Of a stretch of DNA of 64,000 nt, positions 36,567-45,417 are shown in pieces. Every line of letters starts with the position of its first letter. The first letter of the stretch is position 1. Location of the stretch: assembly GCF_024256385.1 (NCBI RefSeq), contig NZ_JAMLFW010000002.1, forward strand, positions 1,488,001 to 1,552,000. Direction: 5' to 3'. The DNA comes from Anatilimnocola floriformis. Its GTDB lineage: Bacteria; Planctomycetota; Planctomycetia; Pirellulales; Pirellulaceae. The position numbers and the translations under genes are program-made. Below the pieces are notes generated by a model that was not told where the DNA came from, did not search any database, and saw only the letters and a program-made list of their open reading frames with translations.

Positions 36567-36806
36567 ATGGAGTTTGCCGCCGTGGCCGATACGTTTGATC
36601 CTTATCGCGAAGCGCTCGTGGTGGAAACCCACACCGTTTGGCCCGCGGAATTAGGAGCGATTCCCGCCGCGGAAAAAGTTCAGCTCGAGGCGAAGCTACA
36701 CGCCAAGCCGGACGCCTGTGCCGGACTCGAATACGTCCGCGTGCACACCGGTTTCTGCCGGCAGATCACGGTTTCGGCGGCTGACCTGGCGCGCGTGCGG
36801 GCATGA
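36567..36806 (+). CDS. Hypothetical protein, 79 aa, coupled to aroB
   Basis: The frame from ATG 36567 ends in a TGA that overlaps the aroB start (ATGA, 4 bp), so the two are translationally coupled. The product has two cysteines (KPDACAGLEY and TGFCRQITV) and an acidic middle part. No domain was recognised. The C-terminal HTGFCRQITVSAADLARVR suggests a small mixed alpha/beta protein. A GTG at 36582 is an alternative start. Coupling suggests a real gene, but the role is unknown. Confidence 0.55.
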   Translation: MEFAAVADTFDPYREALVVETHTVWPAELGAIPAAEKVQLEAKLHAKPDACAGLEYVRVHTGFCRQITVSAADLARVRA

Positions 36807-37882
36807 CCACGGTTCGTGTTCAGCTGGGGCCGCGGTCGTACGATATCGAAGTGGGAAGTGGTTTGCTCTCGCAGGCCGCGGCGTTCTTTCAGGCGCGACA
36901 TCCTGGCCGCCATGCGGTGCTGATCTGCGATGCCAACGTTAGCGCTTCGTACGGTCAGCCACTTCAACAGGAACTAACTGCCGCGGGATATCGCTGCAGT
37001 TTTCTGGAAGTTCCAGCCGGCGAGCAGAGTAAATGTCTCGCTCAGGTCGAACGTCTCTGGAATGAACTGCTCGCTTGCAAAACCGATCGCAAGAGCATCG
37101 TGATTGCCATCGGCGGCGGCGTGGTTGGCGATCTCGGTGGCTTTATCGCAGCCTCGTTCACGCGGGGCCTGGCGTTTTTTCAGATCCCCACGACATTGCT
37201 CGCGCAAGTCGACAGCAGCGTCGGCGGCAAGGTCGGCATCAATCTACCGGCCGCGAAGAACATGGTTGGCGCCTTCTGGCAACCGACGGGCGTGCTGATC
37301 GATCTCGATGCCTTGAAAACGCTGCCGAAGCGCGAGTACCTCTCCGGCCTGGCCGAAGTAGTGAAGTACGGCATGATTCTCGACGCGCCGTTCTTCGAGT
37401 ATCTCGAATCGGTGGTGCCGCAACTGCTCGACCGCGACTTGAAAACCCTGGAGTATGTGGTCGCCCGTTGCTGCGAACTCAAAGCGCAAGTCGTTGAAAA
37501 AGACGAGCGCGAAGAAACCGGTTTGCGGGCGGTTCTCAACTACGGCCACACGTTTTGTCACGCCATTGAATCGGTCAGCGGCTACGGCACGTTCCTGCAC
37601 GGCGAAGCGGTTTCGATCGGCATGTTGCAGGCCTCGCGACTGGCAGAATTGCTCGGGCGGATCGACGCTTCTTTGACAGAACGGCAGCTCAATCTGCTCC
37701 GCGCGCTACAATTGCCAATAGCGGTGCAGGGGCTCGATCCGCAGCAGCTCATAGCAGCGATGCAGCACGACAAGAAAGTCGAGCATGGCAAATTGCGGTT
37801 TGTCCTACCTACAAGAATGGGGCACGTCGAATTAGTTTCGGGAGTCTCCCCTGATCTCGTGCTGAAAGTCCTGCAAAGCTAA
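36803..37882 (+). CDS. aroB: 3-dehydroquinate synthase
   Basis: 359 residues. Converts DAHP to 3-dehydroquinate, the second step of the shikimate pathway, using NAD and a divalent metal. Conserved blocks are AIGGGVVGDLGGF (NAD binding), QIPTTLLAQVDSSVGGKVGI, LPAAKNMVGAFWQP, LSGLAEVVKYGM and LNYGHTFCHAIES with metal-binding histidines, plus LHGEAVSIGM. All are intact. The start is coupled to the small gene upstream. A short intergenic stretch leads to a response regulator, probably a separate unit. Confidence 0.96.
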   Translation: MTTVRVQLGPRSYDIEVGSGLLSQAAAFFQARHPGRHAVLICDANVSASYGQPLQQELTAAGYRCSFLEVPAGEQSKCLAQVERLWNELLACKTDRKSIVIAIGGGVVGDLGGFIAASFTRGLAFFQIPTTLLAQVDSSVGGKVGINLPAAKNMVGAFWQPTGVLIDLDALKTLPKREYLSGLAEVVKYGMILDAPFFEYLESVVPQLLDRDLKTLEYVVARCCELKAQVVEKDEREETGLRAVLNYGHTFCHAIESVSGYGTFLHGEAVSIGMLQASRLAELLGRIDASLTERQLNLLRALQLPIAVQGLDPQQLIAAMQHDKKVEHGKLRFVLPTRMGHVELVSGVSPDLVLKVLQS

Positions 37883-38002
37883 GGGTGCTGGCACTAGTCG
37901 GCCAGAATTCCTTGTTTGATTTTTGCCGTAACGCTTGCCATCAGTCCGATAATTGAACTACCTTACGGGTAGCCGCAAGCGAGTTTTTGGAAGAGTGATC
38001 CC

Positions 38003-38635
38003 ATGGCCAACCAGAGCACCGTTCACATTATCGATGACGACACCGCAGTTCGCGAGTCGTTGCTGGCCCTGGTAAACATGAAAGGGCTGACCGCCAAAGG
38101 TTATTCTTCGGCGGAATCGTTCCTCTCGAACTTGCAGCCGTCCGACACAGGCTGTGTCGTGTGCGACGTGCGGATGCCCGGTCTGACGGGCCTGCAACTG
38201 CTGGAAAAGATGGCCGAGCGGAAAAGTACGCTGCCGGTGATCATCATCACGGCGTTTGCCGATGTGCCGACGGCGGTGCGAGCCATGCAGGCCGGAGCCG
38301 TGACCTTCCTCGAAAAGCCGGCCAACGATACCGACCTGATCGCTGCCATCCAGCAGGCTTTGAATCTCGAACAGGCCCAGCAAGCCCTCCGCCGTCAGAA
38401 GGCCGATGTCGAGAATAAACTGACCACCTTGACCGCCGACGAAATTGCGGTGATGCGCAAGATGCTCGAAGGGCTCCCCAACAAGCGGATCGCTTCGGAC
38501 CTTGATATCGGTCTGCGAACGGTTGAACTCCGACGTTCGAACATCATGAAAAAGATGGGTGCTGGATCCCTGGCCGAGCTAGTTCGCCTCGCACTTTTGG
38601 TGGACTTCTTTCAGGCCGACAGCAAGGGCTCCTAA
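38003..38635 (+). CDS. FixJ/NarL-type response regulator
   Basis: 210 residues. Receiver domain residues 1-120: HIIDDDTAVRESLLALV acidic pocket, phosphoacceptor aspartate in CDVRMPGLTG, threonine in VIIITAFADVPTAV and lysine in TFLEKPAND. Residues 140-205 form a LuxR-type HTH with MLEGLPNKRIASDLDIGLRT and VELRRSNIMKKMGAGSLAEL. FixJ-type regulators bind DNA as dimers after phosphorylation. A histidine kinase is not adjacent, so the partner and targets are unknown. A GGAAGAG site precedes ATG 38003. Confidence 0.92.
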   Translation: MANQSTVHIIDDDTAVRESLLALVNMKGLTAKGYSSAESFLSNLQPSDTGCVVCDVRMPGLTGLQLLEKMAERKSTLPVIIITAFADVPTAVRAMQAGAVTFLEKPANDTDLIAAIQQALNLEQAQQALRRQKADVENKLTTLTADEIAVMRKMLEGLPNKRIASDLDIGLRTVELRRSNIMKKMGAGSLAELVRLALLVDFFQADSKGS

Positions 38636-38830
38636 CCGCAATAAGGCGGTTCTAAGCACCGCAAAACCCATTCGCTGCGAGTTATAAGATCATAAAATTG
38701 AACGCCCCGTCGGTCGCGGGGGTTGGATTTTACAGCCTGCATGTAATGATAGTTACAGCGGTCGATTTGGAATCTCAAGCGAAGGCAGGTCGCGCGAGAT
38801 ACCGAGTCGACCGTTTTTTATTTCTTGCTT

Positions 38831-38870
38831 GCCGACTTGCTAGTCGGCATCATGGTAGGCCTCTCCTACC
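38831..38870. repeat. Two adjacent short hairpins before dprA
   Basis: GCCGACT-TGCT-AGTCGGC (38831-38848) and GGTAGG-CCTCT-CCTACC (about 38854-38870). They lie between the response regulator and dprA, and either may be a termination or processing signal. The stems are short, so confidence is limited. Confidence 0.4.
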
Positions 38871-38900
38871 CATAACGCTCTGTCCCCTGCCTGGACAACC

Positions 38901-40022
38901 ATGACCGAGTTGAGCTCCGATCCCGCGCGCATCGCCGCCGTCCGCCTCGCCCTGGTCAGCGGCGTCGGTCCGATCATTCGCCAGGCTCTGCTGGAACGCT
39001 TTCAATCCGCAGCTGCCGTCCTGTCAGCCCCGGAGAAAGAGCTGCGCGAGGTGAAAGGGGTCGGCGCTAAGTTGGCCGCGGCCATTCAAGCCGCGACCCG
39101 TGAAGTAAATGCCGAAGAAGAGTTGGCCCACTGCACTGCCGAAGGGATCGCAGTGCTGCTGGAGAGCGACGAGCAATATCCGCAACGGTTGCGCGATATT
39201 CACGATCCGCCCGGCGTCCTCTTTTTGAAAGGCGCACTTGCTACTGCGGACGAATTGGCCATCGCCATTGTCGGCACCCGCCACGCGACCTCGTATGGCT
39301 TGCAACAAGCCGAGCGACTGGCTGGCGGCCTCGCACGGGCGGGCTATACCGTGGTCAGCGGTTTAGCTCGCGGTATTGATGCGGCTGCGCACCGTGGCGC
39401 ACTCGCAGCCGGCGGTCGAACGCTCGCGGTGTTGGGGAGTGGTCTGAGTGAGATCTATCCGCCAGAACACGCGGGCTTGGCGAAAGAGATTGCCACAAGC
39501 GGCGCGGTTCTCGGCGAGCAGCCGCCGCGGATGCCGCCGATCGGTGGGGCGTTTCCGCAGCGGAATCGAATCATCTCCGGACTCAGCCTCGGCACGATTG
39601 TGGTGGAAGCCGACAAAACTTCCGGCGCGCTCATCACCGCGCGGATGGCCAACGAACAAGGTCGCGAAGTCTTTGCCGTACCAGGCCGCGTCGACAATCG
39701 CATGGCGCATGGATGTCATCACCTGATTCGCGACGGAGCGAAGCTGATCGAAAGTGTCGACGACGTTTTGGAAGAGCTCGGCCCGCTTGCTTCGCCCGCC
39801 AAGAGCGACGACGGTCGGGAGATTCGACATCCGGTCGAGCTGCAGCTCAATCCGCAAGAACAAGCCGTGCTGGCCGCGATTGGCGACGAACCGAGCCTGA
39901 TCGACGACGTGATCGTTAGTAGCTGCCTGCCCGTGCCGCGGGTTCTGTCGACCCTAAGTGTCCTGGAAATGAAGCGTTTGGTGCGGCGGGTGAGCGGCAA
40001 CCGGGTGCAGCGCTACCACTAA
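38901..40022 (+). CDS. dprA: DNA-processing protein DprA
   Basis: 373 residues. DprA binds incoming single-stranded DNA during transformation and loads RecA. The N-terminus has a HhH-like region (LREVKGVGAKLAAAIQAA), then the Rossmann-type domain with AIVGTRHATSYGLQQAE, VSGLARGIDAAAHRGAL, LAVLGSGLSEIYPPEHAGL, QRNRIISGLSLGTIVVEA and SGALITARMANEQGREVFAVPG. A winged-helix C-terminus ends VLSTLSVLEMKRLVRRVSGN. It suggests an ability to take up DNA, but no com genes are in the window. Confidence 0.95.
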   Translation: MTELSSDPARIAAVRLALVSGVGPIIRQALLERFQSAAAVLSAPEKELREVKGVGAKLAAAIQAATREVNAEEELAHCTAEGIAVLLESDEQYPQRLRDIHDPPGVLFLKGALATADELAIAIVGTRHATSYGLQQAERLAGGLARAGYTVVSGLARGIDAAAHRGALAAGGRTLAVLGSGLSEIYPPEHAGLAKEIATSGAVLGEQPPRMPPIGGAFPQRNRIISGLSLGTIVVEADKTSGALITARMANEQGREVFAVPGRVDNRMAHGCHHLIRDGAKLIESVDDVLEELGPLASPAKSDDGREIRHPVELQLNPQEQAVLAAIGDEPSLIDDVIVSSCLPVPRVLSTLSVLEMKRLVRRVSGNRVQRYH

Positions 40023-40152
40023 TTGACGGTGGTAATCCGCATTCCCGGTAGAATCCGGCGCGTAAGACGGTTTTGCCGTGAACCCCGGGCGTGTAATTTC
40101 GCACTTCCCTGAGTAGAATCAAATGTTGTTCCCTTCTTTCGCAGGAGTTCTC

Positions 40153-40539
40153 GTGGCCAGCATGGTGAGCCAATTGGAAGCACGCACTAGTACGCATCGC
40201 AGCATGGAGCTCGCCACCGCCGCCGCCCGCACCGCGGAAGAGCTGAACGGCAAAAACGTCATGGTGCTCGACATGCGCGAGCAAGCGCCGATCTTCGACT
40301 ACTTCGTAGTCGCCACCGGCTCCAGCCAGCGGCAGCTCCGCGCCATTGCCGATGCCATCGACGACACCCTCCAAAAAGAGCTCAACTGCGGCCGCTTCGG
40401 CCAAGAAGGCTACCAGGACAGCCCCTGGGTGCTCCTCGACTTCGGCTCCGTGGTGGTTCATCTCTTCGACGAAAAGACGCGCGATTACTATCGCCTCGAA
40501 GACCTCTGGTCCGGCGCTCAGCCCGTGGCTTGGAAGTAG
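40153..40539 (+). CDS. rsfS: Ribosomal silencing factor RsfS
   Basis: 128 residues from GTG 40153, preceded by AGGAG with 5-base spacing; ATG 40162 is an alternative. RsfS binds L14 and blocks 30S-50S joining under starvation. Conserved elements: ELATAAARTAEELNGKNVMV, IFDYFVVATGSSQRQLRAIA, GYQDSPWVLLDFGSVVVHLF and TRDYYRLEDLW. All family motifs are present and the length is normal. Confidence 0.94.
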   Translation: MASMVSQLEARTSTHRSMELATAAARTAEELNGKNVMVLDMREQAPIFDYFVVATGSSQRQLRAIADAIDDTLQKELNCGRFGQEGYQDSPWVLLDFGSVVVHLFDEKTRDYYRLEDLWSGAQPVAWK

Positions 40540-40631
40540 TTTCTCGAAAATCTGTTCGAGAAACGGTTGGGTTGTGCTGGTAAAAGGGGGATACTGTGAG
40601 TGTCCCCCGTTGTTCGTCACTGAGGTGAACG

Positions 40632-41906
40632 ATGCCTGCCAGCTCTTTCCTCTACGGCGTGTTTGTTGCGCTGATTCTGTCGTTTGCCGGGCTGCCTTCT
40701 CAGCACGCTTGCGCTGATGAATTGATCGATCGATTGCTGCCCGCGATCGCGGCCCCGTCGCTCCCCAATCTCCGCGCAGCCGAACAAACCTGGCAGTCGT
40801 ACGATCCTGCGACGGCTGATGTGCTGTCGAAATATGCAATGTCGCTCGCTCGAGCGGCTAATAACCGCGATTTGCCGGCTCTGGAATTGATCGAGAGCAT
40901 TCCAGCCGGGGCCCGCAGCGCGGGGCCATTACGACGACTTCACCTTTGGCTGGCACTCAAGGCCAGCAAAGACGACGTGATTCACGCCGACATGCAAACG
41001 TTCATCGCCCAGTTAAAAACTCGCTCGGCCAATCCACCCACGGCAACCGATCTCGAGGATGTGCAGTTTCTCGGCAAGCTGGTGAGCTATCTCGAGCTGG
41101 TCGCAAATCGCGAAGGTGTGCTCGCGCCGCTGCAAGCCAAAACCTGGCGCGAGGCGCTCGCTGCCTTACCCGCCGGATGGAATGCGGACCTGCGCGACAC
41201 TCAAACAGCAATGACCGCGACTTACCGCGAGCGCGAGCAGATGCTCAAGGAGAACTACGCGCTGTGGAGAGGAGACGCCGATGAAGACTACGCTGCCGCC
41301 CAGCAGAAAACCGCGGCGATCGCTGTCGAAGTCAACGCAGCGAATGATTTGGTAACGGCAGCGACTGCGGCGTATGACACGTTTCTCGCTTCCGCGAGAC
41401 CGCAACTGCAAACGCTGATGGCGACGTTCAACCAATTAACGGTGCAGCGCAGCACCATTCCCATTCCTCTCGCACCAACGCTACCAGTCCGCCCGCAACG
41501 CGACCGAGACGGAAATATCGATGCCAGCGAAGAGCGATCCTACAAGCGCGCCTTGCGGCAGTATGACGACGACTTCGAGGCGTATCGCAAAGAGAAGATC
41601 GTCTACGACGAAATCGTCGGCGCCATCGATGCCCAGATCGCCATGGTCAACACCGCCGCCATGGTCCTGCAAAATCAAGACGCAGGCCATCAGCAAAACA
41701 TTCAAGCCAAGCGGACCGCAGTTGCCAGACTGGAAAAACCCAAGCAACTGGCCGAGCGCAATGAACTGCGCGTGAAAAACCTGATTGCCGATCGCCCCGC
41801 GTGGGATTCGCCGGGCACGCTCGCCACGCTGCGGTCGCTCGATTCCTATGTGCAGATCAATCTAGCCCGCGAAGTGACCCGCATTCAGACCGCCCGGCTC
41901 AAGTAA
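40632..41906 (+). CDS. Secreted hypothetical helical protein, 424 aa
   Basis: Signal peptide SSFLYGVFVALILSFAG to about HACADE. The mature part is helical: residues 190-250 and 330-400 include long amphipathic helices (EDYAAAQQKTAAIAVEVNAA and IVGAIDAQIAMVNTAAMV) typical of coiled coils, separated by a Pro-rich segment (TIPIPLAPTLPVRPQRDRDG). No enzymatic motif was found. Its 3' end overlaps the 3' end of the convergent kdsB gene by 8 bp. Function unknown, probably periplasmic. Confidence 0.65.
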   Translation: MPASSFLYGVFVALILSFAGLPSQHACADELIDRLLPAIAAPSLPNLRAAEQTWQSYDPATADVLSKYAMSLARAANNRDLPALELIESIPAGARSAGPLRRLHLWLALKASKDDVIHADMQTFIAQLKTRSANPPTATDLEDVQFLGKLVSYLELVANREGVLAPLQAKTWREALAALPAGWNADLRDTQTAMTATYREREQMLKENYALWRGDADEDYAAAQQKTAAIAVEVNAANDLVTAATAAYDTFLASARPQLQTLMATFNQLTVQRSTIPIPLAPTLPVRPQRDRDGNIDASEERSYKRALRQYDDDFEAYRKEKIVYDEIVGAIDAQIAMVNTAAMVLQNQDAGHQQNIQAKRTAVARLEKPKQLAERNELRVKNLIADRPAWDSPGTLATLRSLDSYVQINLAREVTRIQTARLK

Positions 41907-42672
41907 GCGAACTATGGCGGGCAACGAACTCTCGATAGTCGGCTGGCGTGTCGATGCCGATGCTCGGTTCAGCGATGCTGCCGACGAGAATCGTCTGGCC
42001 GGCGTGTAGCACGCGCAGTTGTTCGAGGCTTTCGAGTTGTTCGATCGCTGGCCGGGGCAGCGTGGCGATCTGCAGCAGGAAGTCGCGGCGGTAAGCATAC
42101 AAACCGATGTGCTGATGAAAATGCGCGGGCTCGGCAGCGAGCAACTCATCGTTCCAAGAGCGCGGATGAGGAATGACCGAACGGCTGAAGTACATCGCGC
42201 GCTGGGCTTCGTCGAAAACGACTTTCACGCACGATGGATCGTTGAGTTTCTCCTTCGTCCGAATCGGCGTACTTAAGGTCGACATGACTGCAGCCGGATT
42301 TTGCACGAGCAAGCCAACGACTTGTTCGATGGCTGCGGCGGAGATTTCCGGCTCGTCTCCCTGCACATTGACGATGATGTCGATGTCATTCCAACCGCGG
42401 GCCACTTCGGCGACGCGATCGCTGCCGCTGGCGTGATTGGGATCGGTGAGGACGACGTTGCCGCCGAACGAACGGACTTCGGCAGCAATCTCTTCGCCGT
42501 CGGCGGCAACGCAAATGCGATCGATGCCCGCCGCTTGCGAGGCGGCTTCGTAGGTGTGCTGCAGGATCGACTTGCCCGTTTCGCGCAGCAGCAACTTCTG
42601 CGGCAATCTGGTAGAGTGCAAACGAGCGGGAATGACAATCGCCACGCGCGGGCGAGGAGCAACAGTTGACAT
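41899..42672 (-). CDS. kdsB: 3-deoxy-manno-octulosonate cytidylyltransferase (CMP-Kdo synthetase)
   Basis: 257 residues from ATG 42672. Activates Kdo with CTP for lipopolysaccharide core synthesis. The nucleotide-binding loop is VAIVIPARLHSTRLPQKLL; ASGSDRVAEVA, DIIVNVQGDEPEI and HQHIGLYAYRRDFLLQI follow, then PRPAIEQLESLEQLRVL. Presence of kdsB indicates a Gram-negative outer membrane with Kdo. The open frame extends far upstream (to 42921) but that part is not KdsB-like. The 3' end overlaps the convergent 424-residue gene. Confidence 0.95.
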   Translation of the reverse strand: MSTVAPRPRVAIVIPARLHSTRLPQKLLLRETGKSILQHTYEAASQAAGIDRICVAADGEEIAAEVRSFGGNVVLTDPNHASGSDRVAEVARGWNDIDIIVNVQGDEPEISAAAIEQVVGLLVQNPAAVMSTLSTPIRTKEKLNDPSCVKVVFDEAQRAMYFSRSVIPHPRSWNDELLAAEPAHFHQHIGLYAYRRDFLLQIATLPRPAIEQLESLEQLRVLHAGQTILVGSIAEPSIGIDTPADYREFVARHSSLT

Positions 42673-42774
42673 GGCGGTGCTAGCTTTTGTCAGAGAAAGA
42701 GATGCCTGGACCGCCGAATGTACCGTCAGAATTGCGGTCGACTCAACGGCAGTTTGCAGTGTAGGTGCTGTTCC

Positions 42775-42969
42775 ATGCAGATCTCCAAAGCGAGCTTTTA
42801 CTTTCACCTGACCCTGGTCTGGGCCTTCATCGCGATGGCGAGTTGGCCACCGCCGACCGGGCGTCGCGAATACGCTCTGACCTTTGCTGCGGCAGTGATC
42901 GGCACGGTTTGCCTGGTGCAATTCGTGCGCTGGCTAGCAATCTCGCTCAATCGCCCGTTCCAGATCTGA
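42775..42969 (+). CDS. Small hypothetical membrane protein, 64 aa
   Basis: From ATG 42775 the product MQISKASFYFHLTLVWAFIA has two predicted membrane helices (about residues 8-22 and 33-56, ALTFAAAVIGTVCLVQFVRW), linked by SWPPPTGRREY. AGGTG lies about 7 bases upstream of the ATG. No family was recognised. It is divergent from kdsB and followed at once by the next unknown gene, suggesting an operon. Confidence 0.55.
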   Translation: MQISKASFYFHLTLVWAFIAMASWPPPTGRREYALTFAAAVIGTVCLVQFVRWLAISLNRPFQI

Positions 42970-43017
42970 TCCTTGTCTTATCTCGCCTCTCGTCTCCCAT
43001 CCCTCGTCTCTCTCCCC

Positions 43018-43851
43018 ATGATTCTCGACACGGAAGAATACATCGAGCAGGCTTATCTCTTTCGGGCGCTCGGTGAGCGACTGCCGGAGAATCAGACCGT
43101 GCAGGATCTGCTGCTGCAGATCAAGAACGAACTGCTCAGCACCACGCGGTTGCCGATGGCGATCGATTTTCTTCTAGCCGAGCTCAAGCATGCGGGGGCG
43201 ATGGCTTCGGCGATGGCGCGACTGCCACATTATTTTGCGCCGTTTCAAACCTACGTGATTCGCGAAGCCGAAGCGGAGAGTGGCCGGTTCGACATGCGCA
43301 TCGCCGTCGATATTTTGCGCAGCGAAGCCGAATATCGCAGTCACGCGCCGCGGCCGCAGGGGCTGTTTATGTTTCAGCTCGAGTGTCTGTGTCGCAATCG
43401 CTTGAAATACGATCCGGGCCTCGGTGCGATTGCCGAAGATCCACTCTTCGATGACGCGTGGAAAGAATGGATCTACATTGTGCGGGCGCAGATCGGCTTG
43501 ATTGATTTCGCGGAATTGATTTATGCCCGCAGTGCGTATTACTGGCAGCAACGTGGCGAAGAGCCTCCTGCGGAACGGCCGGTGCTGTTCGACGTGAAGG
43601 AAGGAAAAATTGCCTGGGCCAACTGCCGTAAAGATCCGGTGTTTTTGTTCCTCGCGCTGCAACGGCACCTCGGCTATCCGCCGGTGCCGCGGCCGAAAAA
43701 GGCGGATCAAGCGCCGAACCTTATTCCGCAACTGCAAGCCAAGATCGGCCGGCTCGAGATCCGCTTGAAACTGCTCGAGGAAGACACCAAGAAAGGTGCC
43801 ATCGACATCACGAAGTTCTACGGCCCGCAACCGCCCAGCGCGGATGAATAG
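43018..43851 (+). CDS. Conserved hypothetical protein, 277 aa
   Basis: The start is placed at ATG 43018 (MILDTEEYIEQAYLF); a TTG further up is also possible. The product is helical in its first two-thirds (LLQIKNELLSTTRLPMAIDF and HAGAMASAMARLPHYF) and ends in a coiled-coil-like stretch (QLQAKIGRLEIRLKLLEED). It has no signal peptide. The EYIEQAYLFRALGERLPENQ start is striking and probably family-specific, but no function could be assigned. Confidence 0.65.
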   Translation: MILDTEEYIEQAYLFRALGERLPENQTVQDLLLQIKNELLSTTRLPMAIDFLLAELKHAGAMASAMARLPHYFAPFQTYVIREAEAESGRFDMRIAVDILRSEAEYRSHAPRPQGLFMFQLECLCRNRLKYDPGLGAIAEDPLFDDAWKEWIYIVRAQIGLIDFAELIYARSAYYWQQRGEEPPAERPVLFDVKEGKIAWANCRKDPVFLFLALQRHLGYPPVPRPKKADQAPNLIPQLQAKIGRLEIRLKLLEEDTKKGAIDITKFYGPQPPSADE

Positions 43852-43917
43852 CGTGCGCGCGGGATCGATCAATTCATTGACATTCATCACCAGTGAGATT
43901 TAGAGGATTACGTCGGT

Positions 43918-44865
43918 ATGGAAATGCGAAGCCTGGGTCAGACGGGATTGAAACTTGCGCAGCTCAGTTTTGGAGCTTCCTCGCTGGGGCAAGAGTTCCG
44001 CAGTGTCGATTTGAATGAAGCACTGCGGAGTGTGCGCACGGCGCTCGACCTCGGCATGAACTTCATCGATACCAGCCCTTACTACGGCCGCGGCATGAGC
44101 GAAGTGCTGCTCGGCGTGGCCCTGCGCGACGTGCCGCGCGACTCGTATTTGCTCGGCACGAAGCTGGGCCGTTATGACGGCGCGCATTTCGACTTCTCCG
44201 CGCGTCGTGTCGTCGAGAGCGTCGATATCAGCTTGCATCGAATGGGCGTCGACTATCTCGACATCATGCTCTGCCACGACATCGAGTTCGTCGACATGCG
44301 GCAGATCATCGAAGAAACCCTCCCCGCGCTCCGCAAGATCAAGGAGCAAGGCAAGGTTCGCTTCATCGGCATCAGCGGCTACCCGATGAACATTTTTAAA
44401 TACGTGCTTGATCAACAGCCCCTCGATGTCGTCCTCTCGTACAACCACTACACGCTGCAGAACACAATGCTGGCCGACTTGCTTCCGTATCTGGAGAGCA
44501 AGAAAGTTGGCGTGATGAACGCGGCGCCGTTCTCGGCCCGCTTGCTCACCGAGCAGCCGTTGCCGGTGTGGCACAAAGCGACCCCCAAGGTGCGTGCGAT
44601 CGCCAAGCAAGCGGCCGATCACTGCCGCAGCCGCGGCGTCGACATCGCCCAGCTCGCCGTGCAGTTTAGCATTGAGAATCCAGCGATGACCACCTGCATC
44701 GTCGGCTCGGCGAATCCTGAAAACGTCAGGAAGTGGGTCGATTGGGCAGCGCTACCCATCGATCAAACACTGCTCGCCGAAGTGCAGCAGATTCTCGCGC
44801 CGATTCACAATTGGTGTTATGTGGAAGGTCGGAAAGAGAACAACGATCCTGGTGCGGGCGAGTAG
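43918..44865 (+). CDS. Aldo/keto reductase
   Basis: 315 residues, (beta/alpha)8 NADPH-dependent oxidoreductase. The catalytic tetrad is present: Asp in FIDTSPYYG and Tyr in SPYYGRGMSE, Lys in LLGTKLGRY and His in DIMLCHDIEF. NADP-binding motifs toward the C-terminus are IVGSANPENV and a GISGYPMNIF segment in the middle. The sequence is close to the L-galactose dehydrogenase-type branch, but the substrate is unproven. Its TAG stop is at the edge of the palindrome at 44863-44916. Confidence 0.9.
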   Translation: MEMRSLGQTGLKLAQLSFGASSLGQEFRSVDLNEALRSVRTALDLGMNFIDTSPYYGRGMSEVLLGVALRDVPRDSYLLGTKLGRYDGAHFDFSARRVVESVDISLHRMGVDYLDIMLCHDIEFVDMRQIIEETLPALRKIKEQGKVRFIGISGYPMNIFKYVLDQQPLDVVLSYNHYTLQNTMLADLLPYLESKKVGVMNAAPFSARLLTEQPLPVWHKATPKVRAIAKQAADHCRSRGVDIAQLAVQFSIENPAMTTCIVGSANPENVRKWVDWAALPIDQTLLAEVQQILAPIHNWCYVEGRKENNDPGAGE

Positions 44866-44916
44866 TGTAGTCGTCACGCTCCGCGTGGCGCGACACCACG
44901 CGGAGAGCGATCACTA
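44863..44916. repeat. Palindrome spanning two convergent stop codons
   Basis: TAGTGTAGTCGTCACGCTCC and GCGTGG pair with CCACGCGGAGAGCGATCACT plus A; arms of about 21-26 bases with a few mismatches and a 7-base centre. The left end TAG is the stop of the aldo/keto reductase, and the right end CTA is the complementary TAG of the Nudix gene. One arm recurs alone at 15656. Confidence 0.8.
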
Positions 44917-45327
44917 AACTGCAAACGCCAACCTCACGCCGATCTCGGCGAGATCCACGAGCGGCGGCAGGCTGTCCTTCGGCCACCATTCGCAGCGGTC
45001 GGTACTGCCGGAGACTTCGTGTCGCAGCTCACCGCCAATCACACGCGCCCGGTAGATAATTCGCACGTGGTGTGTGGTACGTTCGGGCGTCGGCCGCACG
45101 AAGGAATCGACGTGCGCGACATCGATCGGTTCGACGGCCAGGCCGGTTTCTTCATTTACTTCCCGAATCATGCCAGCCAAGGGCGTTTCGCCGAAGTCGA
45201 TGCCGCCGCCGGGCAACGTCCATTGTCCGGCGAGATCGGGCAGCTGCGCGGAGATGCGGCAGAGCAAAATCCGCTCGCTGTCGGCGATCACGGCATAGGC
45301 GGCGACGCGGGTTCGTAGAGTAGTCAT
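44914..45327 (-). CDS. Nudix hydrolase
   Basis: 137 residues. The complete Nudix box is GGGIDFGETPLAGMIREVNE with ETGL, matching G-x5-E-x7-REV-x-EE-x-GL, in an 80-residue beta-sandwich core (VAAYAVIADSERILLCRIS and QWTLPG upstream). It hydrolyses a nucleoside diphosphate linked to another moiety; the substrate is not deducible. The gene starts divergently from the redoxin gene and ends on the palindrome at 44863-44916. Confidence 0.92.
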   Translation of the reverse strand: MTTLRTRVAAYAVIADSERILLCRISAQLPDLAGQWTLPGGGIDFGETPLAGMIREVNEETGLAVEPIDVAHVDSFVRPTPERTTHHVRIIYRARVIGGELRHEVSGSTDRCEWWPKDSLPPLVDLAEIGVRLAFAV

Positions 45328-45417
45328 GCGGCGGCGATTCTCTGTTTTCTGGATGCCACTTAGGTTACGCTATTTGCATCCCGCCGGCTTCCCACCTTCC
45401 TCTTCCTGAGGCTCGCC

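Noticed and set aside
38698-38904. 68-codon plus-strand frame before dprA
   Set aside because: Contains two hairpins and no ribosome site; composition is not protein-like.
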